Source: PLanc-01 sp035342095 (GTDB taxonomy: Bacteria; Planctomycetota; Phycisphaerae; Sedimentisphaerales; Anaerobacaceae). From it: DNA of 60,076 nucleotides. The notes beneath the pieces are model-generated. The model ran no database searches and was not told where the DNA came from. It saw nothing but the letters and a program-made list of their open reading frames with translations. Below are positions 15,028 through 24,368 of the stretch, piece by piece. Position 1 is the stretch's first letter. Each line of letters opens with the position of its first letter. A program made the position numbers and the translations under genes. The stretch spans positions 1-60,076 of the forward strand of contig DAOQWL010000033.1 in the NCBI GenBank assembly GCA_035342095.1. The letters are read 5' to 3'.

Positions 15028-18000
15028 GTCGTACCCCCTTTGACGCGGCTCCCTTTGAAGATGCGGGACACCAGCACGAAGAACAGCGGGATGAAAATGA
15101 GGTCGATGAAGGTGGCGGAGAGCATCCCGCCGGCGACCGCGGTTCCGATGGCGTTCTGGGCGCCCGCGCCGGCGCCGCTGGAGATTGCCAGAGGCAGGAC
15201 GCCGCAGAAGAAGGCCAGCGAGGTCATCAGAACCGGTCGGAATCGGGTCTTCACCGCGCCCAGGGTCGCCTCGACCAGCCCCTCTCCCTGGCTCAGGCGG
15301 TCCTGCGCGAACTGGATGATGAGGATGGCGTTCTTGGTCGAGAGTCCCAGGGTCGTCAGGAATCCGATCTGGAAATAGACGTCGTTGGACAGCCCGCGCG
15401 ACCAGGTCGCCAGCGTCGCGCCGAAGACGCCCAGCGGCAACATGAGCATATTGACGAAGGGGATGGTCCAGCTCTCGTAGAGCGCCGCGACGCACAGGAA
15501 GATGATCAGGATGGAGAAGGCGTATAGCGGAGCGGTCTGCGCGCCCGCTTGGCGTTCCTGATAGGAAAGGCCGGTCCAGTCGTAGCCGATCCCCTGAGGC
15601 AGCTTCCTGACGAACCCTTCCATGGCGACCATGGCCTCGCCGGAACTGCGTCCCGGCGCCGATTCGCCCAGGATGTTCATCGAGGGGAAGCCGTTGAATC
15701 GTTCGAGTTTCGGAGAGCCGCTGGTCCAGTGCCCGGTCGCGAACGAGGAGTAGGGGACCATGGCGCCCGTGGTATTGCGGACGTAGAGCCTGTCCAGGTC
15801 GCCGGGCAACATGCGGTAGGGGGCGTCCGCCTGGACGTAGACCCGTTTCACTCGTCCGCCTTGAATGAAGTCGTTGACGTACGAGCTGCCGAAGGCGGCG
15901 GAGATAGTCCTGTGGATCGAAGCGATGGGCAGGCCCAGGGCGCCGGCCTTTTCCCAGTCCACGTCGATCCGATACTGCGGCACGTCTTCCAGCCCGTTGG
16001 GTCGGACCTTGGTCAACACGGGATCGTTCGAGTCTGCGTTGGCTGCCGCCATGCCGAGGAGCTGGTTGCGGGCGGCCATCAGGCCGGCGTGGCCGAGCCC
16101 GCCGCGGTCGAGCAGTTGGAAATCGAATCCCTTCGCCTGGCCCAGCTCAACCACCGCCGGCGGCGCGAAGGCGAACACCTGGGCGTTGCGGATACCGGAG
16201 AACACCCTCATGGCCCTTCCCGCCACGGCGGTGACTTTCAGCTCCGGCCGATCGCGGAGTTTCCAATCTCTGAGTTTGACGAAGGCCATGCCGGAGTTCT
16301 GCCCGCGTCCGGCGAAATTCACTCCCGCGACCGCCATGCAGCATTCCACCGCGTCGGTCTCATGCGTCAGGAAGTACTCTTCCACCTGTTCCACGACCTC
16401 TTGGGTTTGCTCCAGGGTCGAGTTGGCCGGCAGCAGGGCCTGCACCATCAGGATGCCCTGGTCCTCGTCGGGCAGATAGGCCGTGGGCATCCTATAGAGG
16501 AGATATCCCGTTCCAGACACGATCAGAAGGAAGATCACAACGTATCGGATCTTCCTGGAGAAGGAGCGACCCACCAGATGCAGATACCGCTCGCGAACCC
16601 AGAAGAAGACCCAGTCGAATCCCCGGAAGAACGGGCGCAGCAGCCAAAAGCCGCCCTCGGCGGGCTCGTGCCCCTTCGGGACCGGCTTGAGCAGCGAGGC
16701 GCACAGCACCGGCGTCAGGATCAACGCGACCACCACCGAAAGGAGCATCGACGCGATGATCGTCACGGAGAACTGTCGATAGATCACGCCGGTGGAGCCG
16801 CCGAAGAACGCCATCGGACCGAACACCGCCGAAAGCACCAGGCCGATGCCGATCAGGGCGCTGGTGATCTGGCCCATGCTCTTGGAGGTGGCCTCCTTGG
16901 GCGATAGTCCCTCCTCGCTCATGATTCGCTCGACGTTCTCCACGACCACGATCGCGTCGTCGACCAGCAGGCCGATGGCCAGGACCATGGCGAACATGGT
17001 CAGCATGTTGATGGAGTAACCGAGAAGGCCCAGAGTCGCGAACGTCCCCAGGAGCACCACGGGCACCGCAATCGTCGGGATCAAGGTCGCGCGGATGTTC
17101 CCCAGGAACAGGTACATCACCAGGAAGACCAGCAGAATGGCCTCGAACAGGGTCTTGACCACCTCTTCGATGGCCACTGTGACGAAGGGCGTCGTATCGT
17201 AGGGGTAGACGACCTTCATCCCGGCGGGAAAGAATTCGCTCATCTCCTCCATCTTGGCGCGGATGGCGTTGGCGGTGTCCAGGGCGTTCGCGCCGGCCGC
17301 CTGTCGGACCGCGAGCATGGCCGAGGGTTTGCCGTTGTACCTCGCCTGGATATCGTATACCTCGGTCCCGAGTTCGGTCCGTCCTACGTCGCTGATCCGC
17401 ACGATGGAACCGTCCGGGTTGCTGCGAAGGGGGATCGAAGCGAACTCCTCGGGCGTCTTGAGCAGGCTCTGGACGATGATGGCCGCGTTCAGACGCTGGC
17501 CTGGCGTCGCGGGCGCCCCGCCGAACTGGCCTGCCGACACCTCGACGTTGTAGGCGTCCAGGGCCGTGATGACGTCCTGCATCGTCATCTGGTACTCGGT
17601 CAGCTTGTCGGGGTCCAGCCAGATCCGCATGGCGTACTGGCTTCCGAAGACCTCGACCTCTCCGACGCCGGGCACTCGGGAAAGCACCTTCTCGATGTTG
17701 GATTGGGCGTAGTCACGCAGGTCCTCCCCATCCTGGCTGCCGTCTTCGGAGATCAGGCCGACCATCAGGAGGTAGTTTCGCGTGGATTTGGAGACCTTGA
17801 CGCCGGAGCGCTGCACCACCTCCGGCAGGCTGGCCATGGCGAGCTGCAGCTTGTTCTGCACCTGGGCCCACGCGAGATCCGGATCGGTTCCCGGCGTGAA
17901 GGTCAGCTCTACGCGAGAGGAGCCCGACGAGTCGCTCGTCGCGGACAGATACAGCATCTTGTCGAACCCCGTCATCTTCTGCTCGATGATCTGGGTCACG

Positions 18001-18185
18001 CTGTTCTCCACCGTCTCGGCGGAGGCCCCCGGGTAGAAGGCTGCGATGGCGATGGACGGCGGTGCGATGGGCGGGTACTGCGATATGGGCAGACTGTAGA
18101 TGGCCAAGCCGCCGGCCACCATGAGGATGATGGCGACCACCCAAGCGAAGACCGGGCGCTCCAGGAAGAATCTCGACAACATCAT
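15024..18185 (-). CDS. RND efflux transporter, AcrB/HAE1 type (cassette 2)
   Basis: 1053-residue hydrophobe/amphiphile efflux pump closely patterned on AcrB/MexB. Start region FFLERPVFAWVVAIILMVAG; porter signature GEVEVFGSQYAMRIWLDPDK; TM4 GLLVDDAIVVVENVERI, keeping both relay aspartates; TM10 STKNAILIIQFA, keeping the relay lysine; and a complete C-terminus. It exports amphiphilic compounds in partnership with the adaptor encoded upstream (4-base ATGA overlap at 18182-18185) and the lipoprotein channel downstream (another ATGA overlap at 15024-15027). A GGAGGTGC site precedes the tandem ATG ATG. Regulation is presumably by the TetR gene at 19455. Confidence 0.96.
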   Translation of the reverse strand: MMLSRFFLERPVFAWVVAIILMVAGGLAIYSLPISQYPPIAPPSIAIAAFYPGASAETVENSVTQIIEQKMTGFDKMLYLSATSDSSGSSRVELTFTPGTDPDLAWAQVQNKLQLAMASLPEVVQRSGVKVSKSTRNYLLMVGLISEDGSQDGEDLRDYAQSNIEKVLSRVPGVGEVEVFGSQYAMRIWLDPDKLTEYQMTMQDVITALDAYNVEVSAGQFGGAPATPGQRLNAAIIVQSLLKTPEEFASIPLRSNPDGSIVRISDVGRTELGTEVYDIQARYNGKPSAMLAVRQAAGANALDTANAIRAKMEEMSEFFPAGMKVVYPYDTTPFVTVAIEEVVKTLFEAILLVFLVMYLFLGNIRATLIPTIAVPVVLLGTFATLGLLGYSINMLTMFAMVLAIGLLVDDAIVVVENVERIMSEEGLSPKEATSKSMGQITSALIGIGLVLSAVFGPMAFFGGSTGVIYRQFSVTIIASMLLSVVVALILTPVLCASLLKPVPKGHEPAEGGFWLLRPFFRGFDWVFFWVRERYLHLVGRSFSRKIRYVVIFLLIVSGTGYLLYRMPTAYLPDEDQGILMVQALLPANSTLEQTQEVVEQVEEYFLTHETDAVECCMAVAGVNFAGRGQNSGMAFVKLRDWKLRDRPELKVTAVAGRAMRVFSGIRNAQVFAFAPPAVVELGQAKGFDFQLLDRGGLGHAGLMAARNQLLGMAAANADSNDPVLTKVRPNGLEDVPQYRIDVDWEKAGALGLPIASIHRTISAAFGSSYVNDFIQGGRVKRVYVQADAPYRMLPGDLDRLYVRNTTGAMVPYSSFATGHWTSGSPKLERFNGFPSMNILGESAPGRSSGEAMVAMEGFVRKLPQGIGYDWTGLSYQERQAGAQTAPLYAFSILIIFLCVAALYESWTIPFVNMLMLPLGVFGATLATWSRGLSNDVYFQIGFLTTLGLSTKNAILIIQFAQDRLSQGEGLVEATLGAVKTRFRPVLMTSLAFFCGVLPLAISSGAGAGAQNAIGTAVAGGMLSATFIDLIFIPLFFVLVSRIFKGSRVKGGTT

Positions 18186-19387
18186 GCACCTCCGTCGGTC
18201 TGGCTCTTCGCGGCGGGTTTCGCACGGGCTTGGGGACCGGTATCCGAAGAGGCCACCTTCACGGCGGCGCCGGGCCGCACCTTCTGTACCCCCTCAGTGA
18301 TCACGCGATCGCCCGCCGCAAGGCCCGACAGGACCAGCCAGTCGCTGCCGATGGCCCGATCCAGGACCAGCGTCCGCTGCTGAACTTTCCCCTCGCCATC
18401 CACGAGCATCGTCACGGGTCTGCCCTTGGGGTCGCGCGAGACCGCCTGTTGGGGGATCAGGATGGCCTGGTCGTTGACCCCTTCCTTCACGACCGCTCGG
18501 ACGAACATGCCCGGCAGCAGGACTCCCTGCGGATTGGGGAAGACCGCCCGCACGATCACGGACCCGGTCGTCGGATCCACCGTCACGTCGCGGAACTGGA
18601 GCGTCCCCTCGGACGAGTATTTCGTGCCGTCCAGAATGAGCTCGACCTTGTTCTGGTTCGCCTGGTCCTGGTTGAGACGCCCATCCTCCAGGCGTTGCTT
18701 CAGTCGCAACAGGGTCGCTGTGGACTGGCGCACGTCCACGTAGATGGGGTCGAGTTGCTGGATGGTCGCCAGGGCCACGGGCTGATAGGCCGTCACCAGG
18801 GCGCCGTCGGTGATGCTCGACCGGCCGATACGTCCGGAAATCGGGGCTGTGACACGGGTGTAATCCAGGTTGATCCTGGCGGTCTCCGCGGTCGCCCTCC
18901 AATACTGAATGTCCGCTTCCGCCTGGTTCAGGGCGCTGACGGCATCGTCGTAGTCCTGCTGACTGACCGCCTTGTCGTCGAGGAGGTCCTTGTAGCGTTC
19001 GACACGCGAGCGGATCGAAGGCAGACTGGCCTCGGATCGGGCGAGGGCGGCCCGGGCGCTGTCGAGCGCCGCTTGAAACGGAGCGGGATCGATCTGGTAG
19101 AGCACCTGGCCGGCCTGAACGTCGGAGCCTTCCGTGAAGAGGCGTTTCTGCACCAGGCCGTTGACCTGGGGTCGGATTTCCGCGACCAGATAGGGAGATG
19201 TACGTCCGGGCAACTCCGTGGTCAGTACGACCTTCTGCGGCTGCGCCGTTACGGCGACCACTTCGGGAATCGCGGGCGGCGCCGAGGACTGCTGCTGACG
19301 ACGGTCGCAGCCCCCGGGCAGAAGGCTGCCCGACAGAACCGCCGCAGATAGAATCACCCTGACCACGAGCCTTGTTTGCAGTTGCAT
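18182..19387 (-). CDS. RND efflux adaptor lipoprotein, AcrA/MexA type (cassette 2)
   Basis: 401-residue periplasmic adaptor. The start at 19387 has GGAG about seven bases upstream; the longer frame from 19465 would overlap the TetR gene and lacks support. The signal peptide ends in a lipobox (SLLPGGC). Recognisable AcrA segments include TELPGRTSPYLVAEIRPQV, GSDVQAGQVLYQIDPAPF, the hairpin AALARSEASLPSIRSRV and RVTAPISGRIGRS, then the barrel and membrane-proximal domains. It overlaps the pump start by four bases, so stoichiometric coupling is likely. It connects the pump with the NodT-type channel encoded at 13465. Confidence 0.95.
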   Translation of the reverse strand: MQLQTRLVVRVILSAAVLSGSLLPGGCDRRQQQSSAPPAIPEVVAVTAQPQKVVLTTELPGRTSPYLVAEIRPQVNGLVQKRLFTEGSDVQAGQVLYQIDPAPFQAALDSARAALARSEASLPSIRSRVERYKDLLDDKAVSQQDYDDAVSALNQAEADIQYWRATAETARINLDYTRVTAPISGRIGRSSITDGALVTAYQPVALATIQQLDPIYVDVRQSTATLLRLKQRLEDGRLNQDQANQNKVELILDGTKYSSEGTLQFRDVTVDPTTGSVIVRAVFPNPQGVLLPGMFVRAVVKEGVNDQAILIPQQAVSRDPKGRPVTMLVDGEGKVQQRTLVLDRAIGSDWLVLSGLAAGDRVITEGVQKVRPGAAVKVASSDTGPQARAKPAAKSQTDGGA

Positions 19388-19454
19388 TGGGAATCTCCAA
19401 TCATGCTGAAGAAGCAGGGATGTCCGTGATAACGACGGCAGAGGCCGTCGGTTG

Positions 19455-20090
19455 TTATGCGTCACGCTGTTGCCCCCGGGCCTTCACGAGCCCCTGGAAG
19501 AACACCGCCTCGACCTTCCCGAGGTCGGCGTCGAAGTCGCTTGCCTCGGGGTCTTCCACCGCCGCGAGGGTCAGCGCTTGCAGTGCCGCGGCCAGGCATT
19601 GGGCGGCCACCACCGGGTCGATGCTGTTGAATTGCCCTTTGCGAACGCCGGCGGCGATCACGTTCGAGAGTGGCCTGATGACTTGCTCGTCGATCTCTTT
19701 CTTCTTGGTTTCGACCCGCGATCCGGACAGGCACTGCCCTCGACTCTCCAGCAGGTACAGTCGAAGGGCGATTGCCTGCTCGCGGGCAATCCGTGCGTGG
19801 AGGCGGATGAAGCGGCTCAGTCGGCGCCGTTCGTCGCCGTCGCCTTCGAGGGCCGGCAGGACGATGTCCAGGCTCTCCTCGGCCGTCGCGACGAGCAACT
19901 CGAAAAAAAGCTCCTCTTTGCTCGCGAAGAAGTTGTACAGGGTGCCCGTGGCGAACTCCGCGGCCGCCGCGATCTCCTGCATCGAGACGTCATGGAACCC
20001 CTTCTCGGCGAACAGACGCAGCGCCGCAGACAGAATCTCCTGCCGGTGACGCTGGCGTTCCCGTTCTTTTCTTGATGGCTTCTGTGCCAA
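19455..20090 (-). CDS. TetR-family repressor (cassette 2)
   Basis: TetR/AcrR regulator of 211 residues. The HTH (ILSAALRLFAEKGFHDVSMQ, then EIAAAAEFATGTLYNFFASK) is nearly identical to that of the TetR at 12638, and the ligand domain is also clearly homologous, so the two efflux cassettes carry paralogous repressors and may cross-regulate. TTG 20090 follows a GGGAGG by 11 bases. The gene precedes the adaptor, pump and channel genes of cassette 2, and its promoter at 20156-20190 carries the same operator as cassette 1. Confidence 0.92.
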   Translation of the reverse strand: MAQKPSRKERERQRHRQEILSAALRLFAEKGFHDVSMQEIAAAAEFATGTLYNFFASKEELFFELLVATAEESLDIVLPALEGDGDERRRLSRFIRLHARIAREQAIALRLYLLESRGQCLSGSRVETKKKEIDEQVIRPLSNVIAAGVRKGQFNSIDPVVAAQCLAAALQALTLAAVEDPEASDFDADLGKVEAVFFQGLVKARGQQRDA

Positions 20091-20155
20091 CGCTGTTCCA
20101 ACCTCCCGGTCGGACCCCTATTGTGCTCGAATCGACACTCGCACGCTGATCGTGC

Positions 20156-20190
20156 GTTCATATTGTGAACGATGGTTCATGCCAATGCAA
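20156..20190 (-). promoter_or_regulatory. Promoter and TetR operator of efflux cassette 2
   Basis: Minus-strand -35 TTGCAT (20185-20190) and -10 CACAAT (20162-20167) are 17 bases apart. The palindrome GTTCATATTGTGAAC (20156-20170, six of seven pairs) overlaps the -10. Flanking sequence CAATGCAAGAGAATT is shared with the cassette-1 site, so the conserved block extends beyond the promoter elements. Confidence 0.75.
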
Positions 20191-20243
20191 GAGAATTTCG
20201 GGCGAAGAGGATGTCGGATGTCGAGCGTGGGAGACGACGCGCG

Positions 20244-20780
20244 CTATACGATCTGCCCGTCCTTCTGGACCGCCCAGATCGTGCGCGGACCCGCGCCGTT
20301 GTTGGAGGGGACCTCAACTTGGGCGATGGCATAGCCCGATTCGCCGGCCCGCGCCCGCTTCCACGCTTCGTGGAGACAACCGAGGTAGACCGAATCCTCG
20401 CGGGCCCGCGCGATCTGTTCCTGGAGCGGCCTGGCGGCGTCGGACCCGAGATCGTCCAGCGCTCGCTGCCTGGCGGCCTCGACCTCCTCCGCGGAGGATT
20501 CCAGGCCCAGGCCCAGTCGGCCCAGGTGCTCCTGGATGCCCTGCATGTAGGCGGTCCGCAGGTGCTCGCGAATCGCCGCCCGACCCACGTCCGCCATCTC
20601 CTCCCATCGCAAGTCGGGCTTGTACACCCTGCACTGGAAGAACAGACCGACCACCGCGTCGTCCGGCAGCGATTGACGGATTACATCCTCGGCGCGGACG
20701 CCGTACGTGCCCGCCAGAGCGGACAATCCCTTCCACCACTCTTCCGGAATGTAGAATGCGACGCGTTTGTTCTTTGCCAT
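20244..20780 (-). CDS. Hypothetical protein, DNA-binding-like N-terminus
   Basis: 178-residue protein that I do not recognise. The N-terminus MAKNKRVAFYIPEEWWKGLS followed by LAGTYGVRAEDVIRQSL looks like a short strand plus two helices of the kind seen in ribbon-helix-helix or small regulatory proteins, but the match is weak. The middle is helical and Glu/Ala-rich, and the C-terminus (TIWAVQKDGQIV) is short and beta-like. Start 20780 has AAGGA seven bases upstream. It stands alone on the minus strand between TetR 2 and prfB. Coding is well supported by the ribosome binding site and codon pattern; function unknown. Confidence 0.7.
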   Translation of the reverse strand: MAKNKRVAFYIPEEWWKGLSALAGTYGVRAEDVIRQSLPDDAVVGLFFQCRVYKPDLRWEEMADVGRAAIREHLRTAYMQGIQEHLGRLGLGLESSAEEVEAARQRALDDLGSDAARPLQEQIARAREDSVYLGCLHEAWKRARAGESGYAIAQVEVPSNNGAGPRTIWAVQKDGQIV

Positions 20781-20919
20781 ATTTGCATCCTTCAAGGTCT
20801 CTGAGCCGGCATGTTATAACGGCTCGCGGACGGAACGCAAGTGTGATTTGCCGAGGAGGACCGAGCCGCCGGGTTGCATGTCCCGCAGCGATGTGATATA
20901 ACCCCCTTCGAATGTTACC

Positions 20920-21000
20920 CATGATTCATGGTTTACTGGTTGCGCGTTCGATGCACCGCCGCGGCGCAATTCGCAAATAGTAAATGGTTAATCGCAAATT
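20920..21000. repeat. AT-rich palindromic element (family A) before prfB
   Basis: Left arm ATGATTCATGGTTTACTGG, right arm CGCAAATAGTAAATGG then TTAATCGCAAATT, with a GC-rich middle containing GCCGCGGCGCA. The right arm ends 14 bases before the prfB ATG, leaving just CCTGAAGGGG and a T run. Related elements lie at 24369-24470, 31833-31922 and 32920-33020. Confidence 0.7.
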
Positions 21001-21014
21001 CCTGAAGGGGTTTT

Positions 21015-22137
21015 ATGGAAGTCGCGGAACTCAAGTCTGTGATCACCGATCTGGAGGCCCGGGTGGAAAAAATCCGGGACTGGCTTTGACTTGGCGGGCA
21101 AGAAGAAGCAATTGGAGGAGTTGGGCAACAAGATGTCCACGCCCGGGTTCTGGGACAACCAGGAGAGGGCGCAGGCGGTGGTGGGGCAGCTCAGCGCGCT
21201 GAAGGCTGCGGTCGAGCCGGTCGAGGAGCTGCAGAAAGAAGTGAAAGACGTCGTGGAGCTGTTCGAGCTGGCGGCGGACGAAAACGACGCGGACGAACTG
21301 GCCCAGCTCGAAAATGACGTGCGAGCGCTGGAGCGTCGCTATCGGCAGGTGGAATTGCAGGGTCTGCTGTCGCGGCCGCAGGATATGCGCAACTGCTTCT
21401 TCGGCATCCACGCGGGCGCCGGAGGCACCGAAAGCTGCGACTGGGCCAGCATGTTGCTGCGCATGTACACGCGGTACTTCGACGCGAACAAGTTCAAATA
21501 TGAGGAGCTGGAGATCACGCCGGGCGAAGAGGCGGGCATTCGCTCGATCCAGTTGCGCGTGATCGGGCCGTTCGCGTTCGGCAAGCTCTCGTGCGAGTGC
21601 GGCGTGCACCGGCTCGTCCGGATCAGCCCGTTCGACGCCAACGCCCGACGGCACACGAGCTTCGTGGCCGTCGACGTCCTGCCCGAGCTGCCCGAGACCG
21701 ACGTGACGATCAGGGACGCCGACGTGGACATCGTCTACTTCCGCCGCTCGGCGGGGGCAGGGGGGCAGAATGTCAACAAGGTGTCCACTGCGGTTCGCAT
21801 CCGTCACATCCCGACGGGCCTCGTCGTCGAGTGCGTCAACGAGCGCAGCCAGGCGCAGAACAAGAGAATGGCCCTGATCATTCTGCAATCCAAGCTCGAA
21901 CGGATCGAGCAGGAGAAACGCGACAAGGAGATGGACAAGCTCTACGGCGAAAAGGGCGAAATCGCCTGGGGCAACCAGATCCGCAGTTACGTGCTCCAGC
22001 CGTACCAGTTGGTCAAGGACCACCGCACCGATTTCCAGACCGGCAATGTCGAAGCCGTTCTCGACGGTGAGATCGAGCCCTTCATCGAGAGCTATCTGCA
22101 CTACCGCGCCAAGGAAAAGACCAAGGGCAAGGGATGA
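21015..22137 (+). CDS. prfB: Peptide chain release factor 2, programmed +1 frameshift
   Basis: RF2, which releases peptides at UGA and UAA. The gene starts at ATG 21015 after GAAGGGG and is read MEVAELKSVITDLEARVEKI, then RDWL, up to an in-frame UGA at 21087-21089. The sequence CTT TGA C (21084-21090) is the classic RF2 autoregulatory shift site; a +1 shift continues as DLAGKKKQLEELGNK and runs to 22137, giving about 373 residues. The GGQ motif (GAGGQNVNKVS) and the codon-recognition domain are present. When RF2 is scarce the ribosome shifts and makes more RF2. A frame called from TTG 21091 would miss the first 24 residues. No strong internal Shine-Dalgarno is seen before the shift site. Confidence 0.95.
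21084..21090 (+). promoter_or_regulatory. RF2 programmed +1 frameshift site
   Basis: CTTTGAC: the zero-frame UGA follows a CUU codon, and the next base is C, the poor-termination context found at RF2 recoding sites. Downstream frame +1 encodes the whole remaining RF2. Confidence 0.9.
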
Positions 22138-22230
22138 GGATGGATGAAGGATGATCGACAGTTGATGATTGGGCATGGCGTCCGGGTCTTCTCGTCAATC
22201 ATCCATCATCCATTATCCGTCATCAATGGA
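22132..22230. repeat. Palindromic element (family B) between prfB and pepA
   Basis: Left arm GGATGAAGGATGATCGAC then AGTTGATGATTGGG; right arm GTCAATCATCCATCATCC then ATTATCCGTCATCAATGG. It starts at the prfB stop and ends about nine bases before the pepA ATG. Similar words occur at 34390-34422 and, inside a gene, at 37529-37562. Confidence 0.65.
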
Positions 22231-22238
22231 TTTGCATC

Positions 22239-23777
22239 ATGAAGCAGATCATCAACGTGGACGTGAAGACAACCAGGACCGACCTTGCCAAGTGCAGGAC
22301 GGGCATGCTCGTCATCGGTCGGTTCTCCGACGGCGATCCCGGCGAGCTGATCGCGGCGCTCGATAAGAACCTCGACGGCGCTATCGCTCGACTGGCCAGG
22401 ATCGGCGATTTCACCGGCAAGGCCAAGACCCAGGCGGTAGTCTATGGCCATGGGCGGATCGCCGCCGAACGTGTCCTGCTCCTCGGATTGGGCGAGCGCA
22501 GGAAGGCGACGCTCGACACGCTCCGCAGAGCCGCGGCCACTGCGGCCAACCGCGCGGTCGAGATGAAAGTCAAGCACGTCGCGCTGGCGATGCACCGCTC
22601 GTTTGCGGGCAGCTTCGACGCCGGGGCCATCGGGCGTGCGACGGCCGAGGGCGTTCATTTCGGCGCCTATCGCTACGACGAGTACATCACGGCCAGCGGC
22701 AACGGCAGACCCTCCTCGCTCTCGGTCGAGATCGTGGATTCCGATGCCGCGACGCTCCAGGCTCTTGCGTCCGGTTTGTCGGCCGGCGCGGTCGTCGGGC
22801 GAGCCCAGTGCTACGCGCGGACCCTCGCCAATCGCCCGGGCAATGTGATCGATCCGCCCTCGCTGGCGAAAGCGGCGCAGGACCTGGCTCGCGGGCTCAA
22901 GGGAGTGCGTTGTACCGTCTTCGACGAGAAGCAGCTCCGGCGAAACAAGATGGGCGGCATCCTGGCCGTCGGCGCCGGCAGTCGCAGCGCGCCGAGATTG
23001 ATTGTGCTGAAGTACACGCCCGGGAAGAAACCCGCCAGGGACCTGCCCACGATCGCGCTGGTCGGCAAGGGCATCACGTTCGATTCCGGCGGCATCAGCA
23101 TCAAGCCCGCCCAGGACATGGACCAGATGAAGCTCGACAAGAGCGGAGCCATTGCGGTGCTCGCGACGATCCGTGCGATTTCCGAGATGGAGCTGCCGGT
23201 CTCGGTGCTGGGCGTGATCCCGTCCGCGGAGAACCTGCCGAGCGGGACGAGCTTCCGCCCAGGGGACATCGTCACGACCTACAGCGGCAAGACGGTCGAG
23301 ATCCTGAACACGGATGCGGAAGGGCGGATGATCCTGTGCGATGCGATCGCGTATGCCGCCAGGCACAAGTGCGGCGTGATCGTCGATATCGCGACGCTCA
23401 CCGGCGCGTGCATGGTCGCCCTGGGAACGTACAAAGCCGGCCTGATGGGCAACGACGACGATCTGATCTCGCGAATCGAGAAGGCTGCCGACGACAGCGG
23501 GGAGAAGGTCTGGCACCTGCCCAGCGACGACGAATACGCCGACGAGATGAAGAGCAAGATCGCCGATCTCAAGAACACCGGCAGCCGCTGGGGCGGCGCC
23601 TGCAGCGCCGCGGCGTTCCTTCGCCAGTTCGTCGGCGATGCGAAGTGGGCGCATCTGGACATCGCAGGCATGGACCTGTTTGCCAAGGCGACCGAGTGCG
23701 CCACGTTGGGCAGCACGGGTTTCGGCGTCCGCCTGCTGACAACCTATCTGATAAATCTGGTGAGTAAGAAGCGATAA
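22239..23777 (+). CDS. pepA: Leucyl aminopeptidase (M17)
   Basis: M17 metallo-aminopeptidase of 512 residues that removes N-terminal residues from peptides in the cytoplasm; E. coli PepA also binds DNA. The family's two-metal site is intact: GKGITFDSGGISIKP near residues 277-291, then NTDAEGRMILCDAIAYA from about 357 and the ATLTGACMVALG strand. Length is normal. The ATG at 22239 lacks a good ribosome binding site, being directly preceded by the repeat-derived sequence GGATTTGCATC, which may mean weak or leaderless-like initiation. The stop overlaps the folE start as TAATG, so the two are co-translated. Confidence 0.95.
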   Translation: MKQIINVDVKTTRTDLAKCRTGMLVIGRFSDGDPGELIAALDKNLDGAIARLARIGDFTGKAKTQAVVYGHGRIAAERVLLLGLGERRKATLDTLRRAAATAANRAVEMKVKHVALAMHRSFAGSFDAGAIGRATAEGVHFGAYRYDEYITASGNGRPSSLSVEIVDSDAATLQALASGLSAGAVVGRAQCYARTLANRPGNVIDPPSLAKAAQDLARGLKGVRCTVFDEKQLRRNKMGGILAVGAGSRSAPRLIVLKYTPGKKPARDLPTIALVGKGITFDSGGISIKPAQDMDQMKLDKSGAIAVLATIRAISEMELPVSVLGVIPSAENLPSGTSFRPGDIVTTYSGKTVEILNTDAEGRMILCDAIAYAARHKCGVIVDIATLTGACMVALGTYKAGLMGNDDDLISRIEKAADDSGEKVWHLPSDDEYADEMKSKIADLKNTGSRWGGACSAAAFLRQFVGDAKWAHLDIAGMDLFAKATECATLGSTGFGVRLLTTYLINLVSKKR

Positions 23778-24364
23778 TGGCTCAAGAGAAGAAAGCAATC
23801 GATAGCGAGCGTATCCGCAAGGCGGTGGAAGAGATCCTGCTGGCGGTCGGGGAAGACCCGGATCGCGAGGGACTGAGAAAGACGCCGGAGCGCGTCGCAC
23901 GCATGTACGCCGAGTTGCTGGGCGGCACGTTCGAGGATCCGCACATCCATCTGCAGAGCGTCTTCACGGAGAAGTACGACGAGATCGTTCTGCTTCGCGA
24001 CATCCCGTTCTACAGCATCTGCGAGCACCACCTGCTGCCGTTTATCGGCAAGGCCCACGTCGCGTATCTGCCGACGGGCCAGGTCCTGGGCGTCAGCAAG
24101 CTGGCGCGGATCGTGGACAACTTCTCGCATCGGCTCCAGGCCCAGGAGCGCCTGACCGGCCAGATCGCCGATTTCCTCATGGAGAACCTCAAGCCGCAAG
24201 GCGTCGCGGTCGTGCTCCAGGCCTCGCATGGGTGCATGACGATCCGCGGGATTCGCAAGCCGGGATCCATGATGGTCACCTCCGCGCTTCGCGGCATCTT
24301 CAAGCGCGACGCCCGCAGTCGCAGCGAAGTGCTCAGCCTGATGCACAACGACAAGGGACACTAG
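23777..24364 (+). CDS. folE: GTP cyclohydrolase I
   Basis: 195-residue GTP cyclohydrolase I, which converts GTP to 7,8-dihydroneopterin triphosphate, the first step of folate, biopterin and queuosine precursor synthesis. The zinc ligands are visible in ICEHHLLPF and SHGCMTIRG; the family core PEGVARM-like PERVARMYAELL and VGVS-like LGVSKLARIV are intact. It overlaps pepA by one base (TAATG) and is followed by a PTPS-family gene, so the two enzymes probably act in sequence: dihydroneopterin triphosphate made here is the PTPS/QueD substrate. Confidence 0.96.
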   Translation: MAQEKKAIDSERIRKAVEEILLAVGEDPDREGLRKTPERVARMYAELLGGTFEDPHIHLQSVFTEKYDEIVLLRDIPFYSICEHHLLPFIGKAHVAYLPTGQVLGVSKLARIVDNFSHRLQAQERLTGQIADFLMENLKPQGVAVVLQASHGCMTIRGIRKPGSMMVTSALRGIFKRDARSRSEVLSLMHNDKGH

Positions 24365-24368
24365 GAAT

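Noticed and set aside
21091..22137. prfB starting at TTG 21091
   Set aside because: The upstream ATG, ribosome binding site and CTTTGAC shift site show that the gene starts at 21015.
22206..23900. Long minus-strand frame opposite pepA
   Set aside because: It mirrors the GC-rich codon pattern of pepA/folE, has no motifs and no ribosome binding site.
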